DNA of 51,087 bases, taken from the NCBI GenBank assembly GCA_015351705.1, contig JADIIM010000029.1:1-51087 (forward strand), in the 5' to 3' direction. Shown here piece after piece: positions 17,842-26,792 of the stretch. Positions within the stretch are counted from its first letter, which is position 1. Every line of letters starts with the position of its first letter. Source of the DNA: Aeromicrobium sp. GTDB lineage: Bacteria > Actinomycetota > Coriobacteriia > Anaerosomatales > Anaerosomataceae. Both the position numbers and the translations under genes were made by a program. Below the pieces are notes generated by a model that saw nothing but the letters and a program-made list of their open reading frames with translations, was not told the origin of the DNA and did not search any database.

Positions 17842-18114
17842 ATGAAGAAGACGATGATGTACCTGCCCGAGGAGATGCACGCCTACCTTGCCGGGGAGGC
17901 GGCCCGCCGCGGCGTCCCGATGGCCGAGATCGCGCGTGAGGCGATCGCCGAGTACCGCACCGCGCGCAACCTCGCCACGGCACCGGACGTGTCGGCGCTC
18001 ATCGGCGTGATCGGTGACGAAGGTCCGCCTCTGGAAGTTGCCGCGCGCGCCGACGAGACGCTCGCCGAATACTTCGCAGATGACGGAGACTGGCAGCGGG
18101 AGAACCGCGCGTGA
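17842..18114 (+). CDS. vapB: VapB-like antitoxin (ribbon-helix-helix type)
   Basis: About 90 residues. The N-terminus 'KKTMMYLPEEMHAYLAGEAARRGVPMAEIAREAIAEY' has the strand plus two-helix pattern of RHH/CopG antitoxins (shown here only as position: residues 2-38). The acidic C-terminal half ('ETLAEYFADDGDW') would wrap the toxin. The true start is uncertain: GGAGG lies only 1 base before ATG 17842, and ATG 17854 or 17830 are alternatives. The stop overlaps the toxin GTG (GTGA). A repeated palindrome upstream suggests autoregulation. Confidence 0.82.
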   Translation: MKKTMMYLPEEMHAYLAGEAARRGVPMAEIAREAIAEYRTARNLATAPDVSALIGVIGDEGPPLEVAARADETLAEYFADDGDWQRENRA

Positions 18115-18524
18115 CGGCGCTCGTCGATACGAGCGTGCTCGCCGCGGCGGCCTCGCGCAGGGATACGCTCCACGCCGAGGCGGTGTCCGTGGTGACCGAG
18201 AACGCGGAGCAGCGTCTCGTGGTACCGATGACCGTGTTCACGGAGACGATGTGTCTGATCCGTGCCCGGTACGGTCCCGACGCACAGACGACGTTCTGGG
18301 ACGGCTTCTCGGCCGCCGGCATCGAGGTCGTTTCGCTCGATGACGCGATGCTCAGCGCCGCGCGCGAGATCGAGCGCCGGTATGCGGATACGGCCTACGG
18401 CTTCGTGGACGCCACCTTACTCGCCGCGTGCGAGTCGCTCCGGTGCGCGCGCATCCTGAGCTTCGACCGGCGCCTGGCGGCGTACCGGCCGTCGTTCGCC
18501 ACCGCGCTCGAGGTCCTGCCCTAA
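18111..18524 (+). CDS. vapC: VapC-like PIN-domain toxin
   Basis: A 137-residue PIN-domain ribonuclease. The acidic residues expected at the active site are present: 'LVDTSVLAAA' (Asp6), 'VFTETMCL' (Glu), and 'YGFVDATLLAACE' (Asp near 105), followed by 'ARILSFDRRLA' (Asp). VapC toxins cleave RNA until bound by the antitoxin. Its stop (TAA) overlaps the stop of the convergent gamma-subunit gene, so there is no spacer between the two genes. It lies opposite in direction to the flanking operon. Confidence 0.88.
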   Translation: MTALVDTSVLAAAASRRDTLHAEAVSVVTENAEQRLVVPMTVFTETMCLIRARYGPDAQTTFWDGFSAAGIEVVSLDDAMLSAAREIERRYADTAYGFVDATLLAACESLRCARILSFDRRLAAYRPSFATALEVLP

Positions 18525-19132
18525 GCCCGCGCGCTGCCCTCGCCTGCCGTGCACTCAAACGCCGTCCGGGCGGCCTCGGCGTTCTTCGCAGCCGGCCCCG
18601 GCGCGAAGGCGCCGACGATAGCTGCCTCCACACTCTCCAGCGTCGCCAGCCCGGTGGCCTTGGCTACCGCACCCAGGATGGCCGCCGAGACGATCGGCTG
18701 GCCGCCCACGATCACGCCCGCGGCCTCGGCCGCGCCGGTGACATCGGTGGCCACGATACGGAAGTCTCCGGCGAGCCCCAACTCCCCGGCGGGCTGCGTC
18801 GTGTTGACGAGCACCACGCCGCCGGGCCTCACGCCGGCGGCGGCGTTGGCCACCGTGAGCAGCGAGTCGTCGAGCACCACCACCACATCGGGCGTGGTGA
18901 CCTGCGAGAGCACGCGGATCGGCTCGTGTGCGAGGCGCGTGGATGCCGTGACCGGTGCGCCGCGGCGCTCGGCACCGAACGTGGGCGCGCTCGTCACGCC
19001 CTCCCAGCCGCTCGCGTACGCCGCCTCGGCGAGCAGCTTGGCGGCCGTCACCGCGCCCTGGCCGCCCCGCCCGTGCCAGCGGATCTCAACCGTCCCGCCG
19101 CCCTCCGCAGCACCCACGATCCCGGCGCTCAC
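18521..19132 (-). CDS. porG: 2-oxoacid:ferredoxin oxidoreductase, gamma subunit
   Basis: A 203-residue gamma subunit. Characteristic segments are '[21 protein letters not shown]', which opens the domain near residue 17, '[11 protein letters not shown]', and 'VVVLDDSLL'. This subunit closes the CoA/TPP site in PorCDAB-type enzymes. Its GTG start overlaps the stop of the acyl-CoA synthetase gene, so the two are coupled. It is separated from delta-alpha-beta by the inverted vapBC pair. Confidence 0.92.
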   Translation of the reverse strand: MSAGIVGAAEGGGTVEIRWHGRGGQGAVTAAKLLAEAAYASGWEGVTSAPTFGAERRGAPVTASTRLAHEPIRVLSQVTTPDVVVVLDDSLLTVANAAAGVRPGGVVLVNTTQPAGELGLAGDFRIVATDVTGAAEAAGVIVGGQPIVSAAILGAVAKATGLATLESVEAAIVGAFAPGPAAKNAEAARTAFECTAGEGSARA

Positions 19133-20859
19133 TGCCGCACCGCGCAGTCGTTGTCTGTGACGTCGGAATCGACACCGTCGCCGCCCGCCCCCGGCGCCTC
19201 GCTCGCGAACACCTTCACCTCGGCCAGGCCAAGTGACTCGGCGGCCATCTCCCGCAGCTTGTACTTCTGGATCTTGCCGCTTGCCGTCATCGGATATGTA
19301 TCGACGAAGAACACGTACTTGGGCGCCTTGTAGCGCGCCATCCGAGCGCGGGCGAACTCCTGCACGTCGCCTTCGGTGATGTCGCTGCCCGCGCTCCGGC
19401 GGATGAATGCGCCCACGACCTCGCCATACTTGGCGTCCGGCACGCCGACGACCTGCGCGTCTTCCACGCCGGGCATCGTGTAGAGGAACTCCTCGATCTC
19501 GCGCGGGTAGATGTTCTCACCGCCGCGGATGATCATGTCCTTGATGCGGCCGGTGATGCGGTAGTAACCGTGCTCGTCCACCGTGCCGAGATCGCCGGAG
19601 TGAAGCCATCCATCGGCATCGATGGCCTTCGCAGTGGCCTCGGGCATGTTGTAGTAGCCCTTCATGATGTTGTAGCCACGGCAGAGCAACTCGCCGGGCA
19701 CGCCCGGTGCGCAGTCCTCGCCGGTCTCCGGGTCCACCACGCGGACCTCGACTTCGGGATGCCTGGTGCCGACGGTCTCGCACTTGCGCACGAGATCGTC
19801 GTCCACCGACGTCTGGGTGAACACCGGTGAGGCCTCGGTCAGACCGTAAGCGATGGTGATCTCGCTCGCGTGCATGCGGTCGATGACCTGCCGCATCGTC
19901 TCGATCGGACACGGCGAGCCCGCCATGATGCCGGTGCGCAGGCTCGTCAGGTCGAACAGGTCGAACATCGGGTGCGCCAACTCGGCGATGAACATCGTCG
20001 GGACGCCGTAGAGCGCCGTGCACCGCTCCTTCTGGACGGCGGCGAGCACCATGACCGGGTCGAAGCTCTCCACCATCACGAGCGCCCCGCCGTGCGTAAG
20101 CGTGGCGAGCACGCCGAGCACGCACCCGAAGCAGTGGAAGAGCGGGACCGGCAGGCACATGCGGTCGTCGGGGCCGAGCCTCTGGCGCTCTCCGATGAAG
20201 AAGCCGTTGTTCAAGATGTTGCGGCTCGTCAGCATGACGCCCTTAGGGAAGCCGGTGGTGCCCGAGGTGTACTGCATGTTCACGACGTCATCGGCATGAA
20301 GTGACGCGGTGAGCTCGCGCAGCGGAGCGTCAGGCATGTTCTCACCGAGCACGAGCAGCTCGGGCATCGCGTAGAAGCCGCGGTGCTTCTCCGGGCCCAT
20401 GTAGATGAGGCTCTTCAGGCGCGGGAACTCGGCGCTGTCCAGGTGCCCGCGCTGTTGCGTGGACGCCTCGGGCACGAGCTCCCGCACGATCTGGACGTAG
20501 TCCACGTCGCGGAAGGCATCGATGATCGCAAGCGCCTTCATGTCGGACTGCTTGATGACGTATGCGAGCTCGTGGGCCTTGTAGACCGGGTTCACCGTGA
20601 CGAGCACAGCGCCGATCTTGGCCGTCGCGAACATGAACGTGAGCCAGTCGGGCACGTTGCGCGCCCAGATCCCCACGTGGTCGCCCCGCTCGATCCCGAT
20701 GGCGAGAAGCCCCTTGGCGAGCTGGTCGACGCGGTGATCGAACTCAGCGTAACTCCAGCGCAGGTCGCGGTCCGGGTAGACCACGAAATCACGGTCAGGA
20801 TGCGCCGTGACTTCCCGCTCGAAGTACTGGCCGATGGTGAGGTCGGTGTGCAGTGCCAC
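19129..20859 (-). CDS. AMP-forming acyl-CoA synthetase (FadD-like)
   Basis: A 576-residue member of the AMP-binding (ANL) superfamily, which joins a carboxylic acid to CoA through an acyl-adenylate. It has P-loop '[12 protein letters not shown]', 'YGLTEASP', '[16 protein letters not shown]', hinge '[16 protein letters not shown]' and catalytic Lys in '[13 protein letters not shown]'. No membrane segment. The preferred acid is unknown. It lies between an XRE/cupin regulator (12 bases) and the coupled gamma-subunit gene, implying that its acyl-CoA is a substrate or product of the ferredoxin oxidoreductase. The 40-residue C-terminal tail after the catalytic Lys is acidic and low complexity. Confidence 0.93.
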   Translation of the reverse strand: MALHTDLTIGQYFEREVTAHPDRDFVVYPDRDLRWSYAEFDHRVDQLAKGLLAIGIERGDHVGIWARNVPDWLTFMFATAKIGAVLVTVNPVYKAHELAYVIKQSDMKALAIIDAFRDVDYVQIVRELVPEASTQQRGHLDSAEFPRLKSLIYMGPEKHRGFYAMPELLVLGENMPDAPLRELTASLHADDVVNMQYTSGTTGFPKGVMLTSRNILNNGFFIGERQRLGPDDRMCLPVPLFHCFGCVLGVLATLTHGGALVMVESFDPVMVLAAVQKERCTALYGVPTMFIAELAHPMFDLFDLTSLRTGIMAGSPCPIETMRQVIDRMHASEITIAYGLTEASPVFTQTSVDDDLVRKCETVGTRHPEVEVRVVDPETGEDCAPGVPGELLCRGYNIMKGYYNMPEATAKAIDADGWLHSGDLGTVDEHGYYRITGRIKDMIIRGGENIYPREIEEFLYTMPGVEDAQVVGVPDAKYGEVVGAFIRRSAGSDITEGDVQEFARARMARYKAPKYVFFVDTYPMTASGKIQKYKLREMAAESLGLAEVKVFASEAPGAGGDGVDSDVTDNDCAVRQ

Positions 20860-20870
20860 GGCCGCCCCCC

Positions 20871-21449
20871 TTACGCCGGCGCGTAGACGACGGCGAGGAT
20901 GCGCGCTGCCGTGTCACCCGCGGCGCGCACCTGGTGCGGGACGATCGAGTCGTAGTAGATGGAGTCTCCCGCCTCCAGCACATGGCGTTCCTTGCCGTAC
21001 TCGACCTCTATCGCGCCGTCGAGCACGTACAGGAACTCCTCGCCCTCGTGACTCGAGAGCTGGTGTTCGGTGGCCTCGGCAGGCTTCACGTCGATGAGGA
21101 ACGGCTCCATGTGCCGCGATGCCTTGCCGCTCGCGAGTGAGAAGAAGTCCAGCACGCCGGCATCGCTCGCAGTCTCGAGCGCCTTGATGCGCGTGACCTG
21201 CTCGGCGGCGTCACGGCGGGTGATGATCGGCCCGAGCTCGGTCTCGTCGTCCAGAAGCGTGCCGAGGCGGACGCCGAGCGCGCGCGTGAGCTTGATCAGC
21301 GGCGTGAGCGACGGCACCACCTCTCCGCTCTCAAGCGCGGTGATCGTGCTCACGTCGCAGCCGCTGCGCTCGGCCAGGCCCTCGACGGACAGGCCGAGTG
21401 ATTCGCGCAGTGTCGTGATCTTGCCGGCGATACGGTTCTCGGGCGTCAT
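20871..21449 (-). CDS. XRE-family regulator with C-terminal cupin domain
   Basis: A 192-residue one-component regulator. The N-terminal HTH (about 8-62) shows '[25 protein letters not shown]'-type helices (given here as residues 18-42). The C-terminal cupin (about 115-190) has '[21 protein letters not shown]' and '[13 protein letters not shown]'. Such proteins often control neighbouring metabolic genes in response to a small ligand bound by the cupin. ATG 21449 was chosen for the AAGGA 8 bases upstream. First gene of the acyl-CoA synthetase/oxidoreductase operon, so probably its regulator. Confidence 0.9.
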   Translation of the reverse strand: MTPENRIAGKITTLRESLGLSVEGLAERSGCDVSTITALESGEVVPSLTPLIKLTRALGVRLGTLLDDETELGPIITRRDAAEQVTRIKALETASDAGVLDFFSLASGKASRHMEPFLIDVKPAEATEHQLSSHEGEEFLYVLDGAIEVEYGKERHVLEAGDSIYYDSIVPHQVRAAGDTAARILAVVYAPA

Positions 21450-21585
21450 GACGCGTCCTTCCCCCAGGGTGGCACGCACGCGGTCGGCGTAGCTCCGCCG
21501 CGGCGCGGGCGGGCGGTAGCACGCATGATAGCCGAAGAGAGGTGTGGGCTTCAGCCCGGGCCGCCGCGCACCGGGTGGCAGCGCC

Positions 21586-22425
21586 TCAGAAGCGCTCGGG
21601 CACGTAGGTCTGCGAGTCGATCGGCGGGCGCATATAACCCTCGGCCGACTGCTTGCGCGGCGGCAGCTTGAACGGCTCGGCCAGCACGTCCTCGTACGGG
21701 ACCATCGTGAGCAGGTGGCTGATGCAGTTCAGCCGGGCCCGCTTCTTCACGTCGCCCTCCACAACCCACCAGGGCGACTCCTTGGTGTCCGTGTACTTGA
21801 ACATCTCGTCTTTGGCGCGTGAGAACTCCTCCCAGCGATCGCGACCCTTGAGGTCGGTCTCGGAGAACTTCCAGCGCTTGAGCGGGTCGTCGATGCGATC
21901 CTGGAACCTGCGGTCCTGCTCCTCGTCTGAGATGGAGAACCAGTACTTGATGAGCACGATGCCCGAGCGGACGAGCATGCGCTCGAACTCCGGGCAGTCG
22001 CGGAAGAACTCCTTGACCTGTTCCTCGGTGGCCCACCCCATGACGCGCTCGACCACCGCGCGGTTGTACCAGGAGCGGTCGAAGAGCACGATCTCGCCGG
22101 CCGCGGGCAGCTGCGCTGCGTAGCGCTGGAAGTACCACTGGCTCTCCTCGCGCTCGGTGGGCGCGGGTAGCGCCACGACGCGGCAGATGCGAGGGTTGAG
22201 CGCCTCGGTGATCCGCTTGATGACGCCCCCCTTCCCGGCGGCGTCCCGGCCCTCGAAGACCACGACCACGCGCAGCCCCTCGCGCTTGACCCACTCCTGG
22301 AGCTTGACGAGCTCGATCTGCAGGCGATGCAGCTCGGCCTCGTAGGTCGCGCGGTCAAGCTTGGAGCGGCCCTCCAGCGCCTCGCCGCCGGCGGACGCCT
22401 TCTTGCCCGACCCGTTCTTGCTCAT
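21586..22425 (-). CDS. ppk2: polyphosphate kinase 2
   Basis: A 279-residue PPK2-family enzyme, which typically uses polyphosphate to phosphorylate nucleotides. Walker A is 'FEGRDAAGKGG' (about 57-67), Walker B 'VLFDRSWYNRA' (about 113-123), and the lid region carries 'RRFQDRIDDPLKRWKFSETD'. One-domain length matches class I (NDP-phosphorylating) enzymes, but class is inferred. The N-terminus is Lys/Gly-rich. It begins 3 bases after the ppk1 stop, so one operon makes and uses polyphosphate. Confidence 0.95.
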   Translation of the reverse strand: MSKNGSGKKASAGGEALEGRSKLDRATYEAELHRLQIELVKLQEWVKREGLRVVVVFEGRDAAGKGGVIKRITEALNPRICRVVALPAPTEREESQWYFQRYAAQLPAAGEIVLFDRSWYNRAVVERVMGWATEEQVKEFFRDCPEFERMLVRSGIVLIKYWFSISDEEQDRRFQDRIDDPLKRWKFSETDLKGRDRWEEFSRAKDEMFKYTDTKESPWWVVEGDVKKRARLNCISHLLTMVPYEDVLAEPFKLPPRKQSAEGYMRPPIDSQTYVPERF

Positions 22426-22428
22426 CGT

Positions 22429-24576
22429 CTACCCCTTGCTCCGGGAACTCTTCTTGCGCACGACGGTTCCCACCTTGGCCTTCTTGCGCCGCCTCGGCTC
22501 GACCGCCCGGCGGATCGCCAGGAGCGCGGCCTGCGAGTCGACGGCCACTTCGCCCTCGGCCGGCGACAGGCGCTCGTACGTGCCATCGGGCAGCATGCGG
22601 CGGCTCCGCACGTTGTCGGCCAGGTACGTGCCGAGTATCTCATCGCGCAGCCGCGACACAAGCGCGGGGTCCTCGACAGGGGCCAGGACCTCCACCCGGC
22701 GGTCGAGATTGCGGGGCATGAGGTCGGCGCTCCCGATGTAGACGCACGGCTCGCCGCCGTTGCCGAAGTAGTAGATGCGGCTGTGCTCAAGGAAGCGCCC
22801 GACGACGCTCGTGACCGAGATGTTCTCGCTCACACCGGGGATCCCCGGTCTGAGGCAGCAGATGCCGCGGACAAGCAGATCGATCCTGACGCCCGCCTGC
22901 GACGCCTCGTACAGAAGCGAGATCAGCCTGCGGTCCACGAGTGAGTTCATCTTCAAGATGAGCCGCCCCTGGCCTCCGGCCGCGACATGCTCCATCTCGC
23001 GCCGGATGAGTGCCGCAAGCCGCTCACGCATCTCGACCGGGGCCACAAGGAACTTGCGGTAGCTCACCTTGGCGGCGTAGCCGGTGATGAGGTTGAAGAG
23101 CTCCGAGGCGTCCGCTCCCATCTTGGCGTTCGAGGTGAGGAGGCCAAGGTCCGTGTACAGAGTCGCGGTGACCGCGTTGTAGTTGCCGGTGCCGATGTGC
23201 ACGTAGCGGCGGATCTTCCCGCCCTCGCGTCTGACCACAAGCGCCACCTTGCTGTGCGTCTTGAGACCCACCAGGCCGTACACGACGTGGACCCCGGCCC
23301 GCTCCAGAGCACGCGCCCACTCGATGTTGCTCTCCTCGTCGAAGCGCGCCTTGAGCTCGACCAAGACGGCGACCTCCTTGCCCGCAAGCGCCGCGTCCAT
23401 GAGCGCCTCGACGATCGGCGAGTCGGCGCCCACACGGTAGAGCGTCATCTTGATGGCCAGGACGTCAGGGTCGTGCGCCGCCTGCCTGATGAAGGCGACC
23501 ACCGGCTGGAACGACTCGAAGGGATGGTGCACCAGGATGTCCCGCTCGCGGATCGCCGTGAAGATGTCGACGTCGTCTTCGCCGCCGAGGTCGACGGTGA
23601 GCTCCGGCACGAACGTCGGGAACTTGAGATCGGGGCGATCGATCCGGGCCAGTGCGAACAGCTCACTCATGCCAAGCGGCGGCTCGATGGTGACCACGTC
23701 AGCGGTGTCCATTTTGAGGTTCTCGACGAGGATGTCGCGGATGAGCTCCGGCATCGACGGGTCCACGGTCATCCGCACGACCGAGCCGAACCGCCGCTGC
23801 CGCACGCCCGCCTCGATCGTTTCGAGCAGATCGTCGGCCTCAAGCTCCTGGATGACCATCTCGGCGTCGCGCGTGATGCGGAACGGGTGCGCCTCGGTCA
23901 CCTCGAATCCCGGGAACAGCGTGCCGATGTGCGCGATGGCGAGCTGCTCGAGCCAGACGAACGAATGCGTGCGCGTGCCCCGTGCCTCTTCAGGGTCGAC
24001 GGGTACCAGCCGGGGAAGTGCCTTGGGCACCTTCACGCGCGCGAAGCGCTCCTGGCCGTCCGGGCCTTTCACCACCACTGCGAGGTTCATGCTCAGGTTG
24101 GAGATATGCGGGAACGGCCGCCCGGGGTCGAACGCGAGCGGCGTGAGGACCGGGAACACATCGGACGCGAAGTACTCGTCGGCGACCGCGCGCTGCGCAT
24201 CGTCGAGGTCCGCATAGTCGAGCAGGTTGATGCCCGTCGCGGCGAGATCGGCCTTGAGAGCGCGGAACGCCTCGCGTGCCGCGCTCAACATCCCGGGGAT
24301 CCGCTCGCGAACGGCGGCCAGCTGCTCCGCAGCGGTCATCCCATCGTCGGACAGTCCGGTGACGCCCGCCGCGATCTGCTGCTTGAGGCCAGCCACGCGC
24401 ACCATGTAGAACTCCGAGGTGTTGGAGCTGAAGATCGCCAGGTACTTCGCGCGCTCGAGCAGCGGGTTGCGTGGATCGACGGCCTCCTCGAGCACTCGCT
24501 CCTGGAATGCGAGCAGCGCAAGCTCGCGGTTGACGTACAGTGACGGATCATCGAGTGCGATCCGGTCTGCAGGCAT
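22429..24576 (-). CDS. ppk1: polyphosphate kinase 1
   Basis: A 715-residue enzyme that polymerises the ATP gamma-phosphate into polyphosphate. N, head and two PLD-like catalytic domains are in normal order: 'YVNRELALLAFQERVL' near the start, 'VELKARFDEESNIEWA', the phosphorylated His in 'HIGTGNYNAVT' (about 460) and the second His in 'LEHSRIYYFGNGG' (about 598). ATG 24576 was chosen because AGGG lies 7 bases upstream and the family N-terminus follows at once. The C-terminal tail is extended and very Lys/Arg-rich. Confidence 0.96.
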   Translation of the reverse strand: MPADRIALDDPSLYVNRELALLAFQERVLEEAVDPRNPLLERAKYLAIFSSNTSEFYMVRVAGLKQQIAAGVTGLSDDGMTAAEQLAAVRERIPGMLSAAREAFRALKADLAATGINLLDYADLDDAQRAVADEYFASDVFPVLTPLAFDPGRPFPHISNLSMNLAVVVKGPDGQERFARVKVPKALPRLVPVDPEEARGTRTHSFVWLEQLAIAHIGTLFPGFEVTEAHPFRITRDAEMVIQELEADDLLETIEAGVRQRRFGSVVRMTVDPSMPELIRDILVENLKMDTADVVTIEPPLGMSELFALARIDRPDLKFPTFVPELTVDLGGEDDVDIFTAIRERDILVHHPFESFQPVVAFIRQAAHDPDVLAIKMTLYRVGADSPIVEALMDAALAGKEVAVLVELKARFDEESNIEWARALERAGVHVVYGLVGLKTHSKVALVVRREGGKIRRYVHIGTGNYNAVTATLYTDLGLLTSNAKMGADASELFNLITGYAAKVSYRKFLVAPVEMRERLAALIRREMEHVAAGGQGRLILKMNSLVDRRLISLLYEASQAGVRIDLLVRGICCLRPGIPGVSENISVTSVVGRFLEHSRIYYFGNGGEPCVYIGSADLMPRNLDRRVEVLAPVEDPALVSRLRDEILGTYLADNVRSRRMLPDGTYERLSPAEGEVAVDSQAALLAIRRAVEPRRRKKAKVGTVVRKKSSRSKG

Positions 24577-24751
24577 GGGCGTCCCTCTCATCAGGTCGTG
24601 GTCTCTCATGGCGCGCAGGCCGCCGGGCGCCACGGGGTGTCCCTGCAGTAGATACCCCTGCGCCGCCGCGTTCTCGGACCGGCATCTTGTGCGCCCGGCC
24701 GCGAGCGGTCACGATGAGCGCGGGCACACACCTCTTCTCAGGAGATGGCCG

Positions 24752-25156
24752 ATGACCACTATCGTGTGGGACCCCGCACTCGAGACCGGCGACGCCACGA
24801 TCGACGGCCAGCATCGTCGGATCTTCGGCCTGGCCGCGGCACTGGCCGAGGCGGTCGAGTCTAAGGAGCGCGACGCCGAGGCCGTCGCGGACTGCGTCTG
24901 GCAGCTCACCGACTACGTCGTGGAGCACTTCGCCGATGAGGAGGAGTTGATGGCATCCGTGGGCTATCCGCGACTCTCGGTGCACCGCGACCTGCACGCT
25001 CACCTGACCGGGGAGACGCTCCGTATCGCGGCGCGGTACTTCAACGGTGAAGATCTGTCGGCCGACTCGCTCGCCCCGTTCGTTGCCGGATGGTTGCGCG
25101 ATCATATCCTCGACTCGGACATGGACTTCGTGCGCTACCGGACCCAGCGCACCTGA
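24752..25156 (+). CDS. bacteriohemerythrin
   Basis: A 134-residue four-helix protein carrying a di-iron O2-binding site. Ligands are in family order: His in 'DGQHRRIF' (about 25), 'HFADEEEL' (His and Glu), 'HRDLHAHL' (two His), and 'HILDSDMDF' (His and Asp). AGGAG lies 7 bases before ATG 24752. It probably buffers, delivers or detoxifies O2 in a mainly anaerobic cell. Divergent from ppk1 across a 175-base gap in which no clear motif was seen. A second, different hemerythrin is at 44.3 kb. Confidence 0.93.
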   Translation: MTTIVWDPALETGDATIDGQHRRIFGLAAALAEAVESKERDAEAVADCVWQLTDYVVEHFADEEELMASVGYPRLSVHRDLHAHLTGETLRIAARYFNGEDLSADSLAPFVAGWLRDHILDSDMDFVRYRTQRT

Positions 25157-25205
25157 CGCACTCCCGGCCGCCACCACGCGGTTCGCGCCTGAGCCACCGG
25201 CCGGC

Positions 25206-25943
25206 CTACCGCACCGGCACATACTCGGCGCGTTCCCAGATTGTGCCGACGACCCGCGCACCGTCCTCCCCGATCTCGACGGAGTCGATCGACAGACCCG
25301 GGATGCGCGCAAGCCGTGGATTCACCACACCCTCGAGGAACCGCTCGCCGAGCGGAAGATACTCGGCCGGGACATCGATGCCCGCGACCTCGGCCGAGGC
25401 GATGTCCACCGAGAGCGTCGAACCGGCGAGCGAGCCCCCGCCGGACACGGAAACGGCCCAGTCGCGGCCCGCGTACGTCACCATCCCCGAGGCCTGCACG
25501 GCGCCGTCTTCGGCGAGGTCGATCCGCATGGCCTTGATGGGCCAGTACGAGGCGCCGTGCCTGAACGACATCAGCGCTGAGATCTCCGCCTCGGTGAGGA
25601 CGACGTCGAGGGGCTTGCTCCCGCTGTAGACCCGTTCGTAATCGTCCGGATCCGCGCCCTCGGGCAGCTCCGGCCACTCCAGCCCCATCTTGCCGAGCGC
25701 GCTGTCGAAGTCCGCCTCGGAGTACTCGGCGCCGACATCCTCAGGCGAACTGGACTGGCCGAGGAAGACCGCGACCCCGATGGCGGCGAGGATCGTCAGC
25801 ACCACGACGATGGCGAGCGCGATCAGGCACCCCTTGCGCTTGCGCTTCGGACCCGGAGCACGTGCCCCGGGTGGTGCCGCTGGAGGCGCGGCCGCGGGCG
25901 GCGCCTCCGCGATGGCGGTGCCCTGCATGCGATCCTCGTCCAT
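25206..25943 (-). CDS. membrane-anchored protein with extracytoplasmic domain, unknown
   Basis: A 245-residue protein from ATG 25943 (GAGGGGG 6 bases upstream). A Pro/Ala-rich cytoplasmic N-terminus of about 30 residues ends in 'PKRKRKG'. One membrane helix follows at about 39-61, then an extracytoplasmic beta-rich region of about 180 residues containing 'LTEAEISALMSF' and 'GTIWERAEYVPV'. This resembles in outline DUF2993/DUF2140-like lipid-binding domains, but I cannot assign it firmly. Single gene, convergent with the hemerythrin. Confidence 0.75.
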   Translation of the reverse strand: MDEDRMQGTAIAEAPPAAAPPAAPPGARAPGPKRKRKGCLIALAIVVVLTILAAIGVAVFLGQSSSPEDVGAEYSEADFDSALGKMGLEWPELPEGADPDDYERVYSGSKPLDVVLTEAEISALMSFRHGASYWPIKAMRIDLAEDGAVQASGMVTYAGRDWAVSVSGGGSLAGSTLSVDIASAEVAGIDVPAEYLPLGERFLEGVVNPRLARIPGLSIDSVEIGEDGARVVGTIWERAEYVPVR

Positions 25944-26093
25944 GATCTGCCCCCTCGCACGGATTCCGGTGCACGCTGACTGTAGTGCGCCACGAGCACC
26001 ACCGGCAAGGCACCTGCCGCACGCCACGGCCAAGTGAATGCACCCGGGGGCAGGATCCGGGGTACACACACAGCACATCCGACGACCGAGGTG

Positions 26094-26483
26094 ATGACCG
26101 TGCCCGTGAAGAACCCCGACTTGATCCCGCTGTTCAACGAGCTCAAGGATCTGCTTGCACCGTACGAGGACCGCTTCACTGTTCGCCGCAACGAGCCCGG
26201 TTACTACGACCTGTGGTCGGAACGCGAGGTCACGGTCGCTGGCAGGAAGCGCACGGAGGTCTTCTTCGCGGGACTCATCATCCAGAAGCGCTACGTGGGC
26301 TTCTACTACATGCCCGTGTACGCCGAGAGCGAGCTGAGCGCGGTCTTCGGGGCCGAGTTGCTTGCGACCCTCAAGGGCAAGTCGTGCTTCTACATCACCA
26401 CACTCCCGACGTCGCTGCGGGAACAGATAGTCGACGCACTCGCACGAGGGTACGAACTGTACGTGGACCGAGGATGGGCCTGA
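26094..26483 (+). CDS. conserved hypothetical protein (DUF1801-like)
   Basis: A 129-residue soluble protein. 'NEPGYYDLWSE', 'EVFFAGLIIQKRYVGFYYMPVY' (here as residues 58-79) and 'CFYITTLPTSLREQIVDAL' suggest a small alpha/beta fold with a conserved aromatic core, somewhat like DUF1801/YdhG proteins. That match is tentative. GAGGTG overlaps the region just before ATG 26094; GTG 26100 is an alternative start. It is followed 14 bases later by a 71-residue gene. Confidence 0.7.
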   Translation: MTVPVKNPDLIPLFNELKDLLAPYEDRFTVRRNEPGYYDLWSEREVTVAGRKRTEVFFAGLIIQKRYVGFYYMPVYAESELSAVFGAELLATLKGKSCFYITTLPTSLREQIVDALARGYELYVDRGWA

Positions 26484-26497
26484 CGGAGGGCGGATCG

Positions 26498-26713
26498 ATG
26501 ACGTGTTACATGCGACATCTCGGGTGGCTGTTCCGTGTGCTTGAGCTCGAGAACGACGCCGGCAACCGTCATCGGCTCGACCGCGCGATCAAGAGCGCGC
26601 TCGGCTTACGTGCCGACGCGCCCTGCCCCGAGGTGAACGCGTATCTGAAGGCCTTGTCCGGTGAGGAGCGCTTCGAACTCATCGACGCGCTTGAGCGTGA
26701 ACTCGGCGAGTGA
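26498..26713 (+). CDS. 71-residue protein of unknown function
   Basis: A short helical protein from ATG 26498 with a strong GGAGG 8 bases upstream. The sequence has 'RHLGWLFRVLELENDAG' and ends 'LSGEERFELIDALERELGE'. It contains two Cys (positions 3 and 43). It is 14 bases downstream of the DUF1801-like gene and so probably shares its transcript. No family recognised; the ribosome site and spacing are the main support. Confidence 0.65.
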   Translation: MTCYMRHLGWLFRVLELENDAGNRHRLDRAIKSALGLRADAPCPEVNAYLKALSGEERFELIDALERELGE

Positions 26714-26739
26714 GCCGTACGGCTGCGCTCAGTCAGCAC

Positions 26740-26765
26740 AACGGGCCGCCCGAAGGCGGCCCGTT
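26740..26765 (-). terminator. terminator between convergent genes
   Basis: A perfect 11-bp stem (26740-26750 with 26755-26765). On the minus strand it closes a C(TTCG)G tetraloop and lies 27 bases after the SDR stop. It could also serve the plus-strand 71-residue gene. T-run is weak on both sides. Confidence 0.75.
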
Positions 26766-26792
26766 CTCATGCCCTGAACGTGCGGGCGTGTC

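Noticed and set aside
22987-24543. Long open frame (518 codons) on the plus strand opposite ppk1
   Set aside because: It mirrors the ppk1 codons, is His/Arg/Glu-rich without any fold, and ppk1 is unambiguous.
24577-24751. Regulatory element between ppk1 and hemerythrin (Pho box-like)
   Set aside because: No recognisable direct repeats of a Pho box and no clear palindrome.
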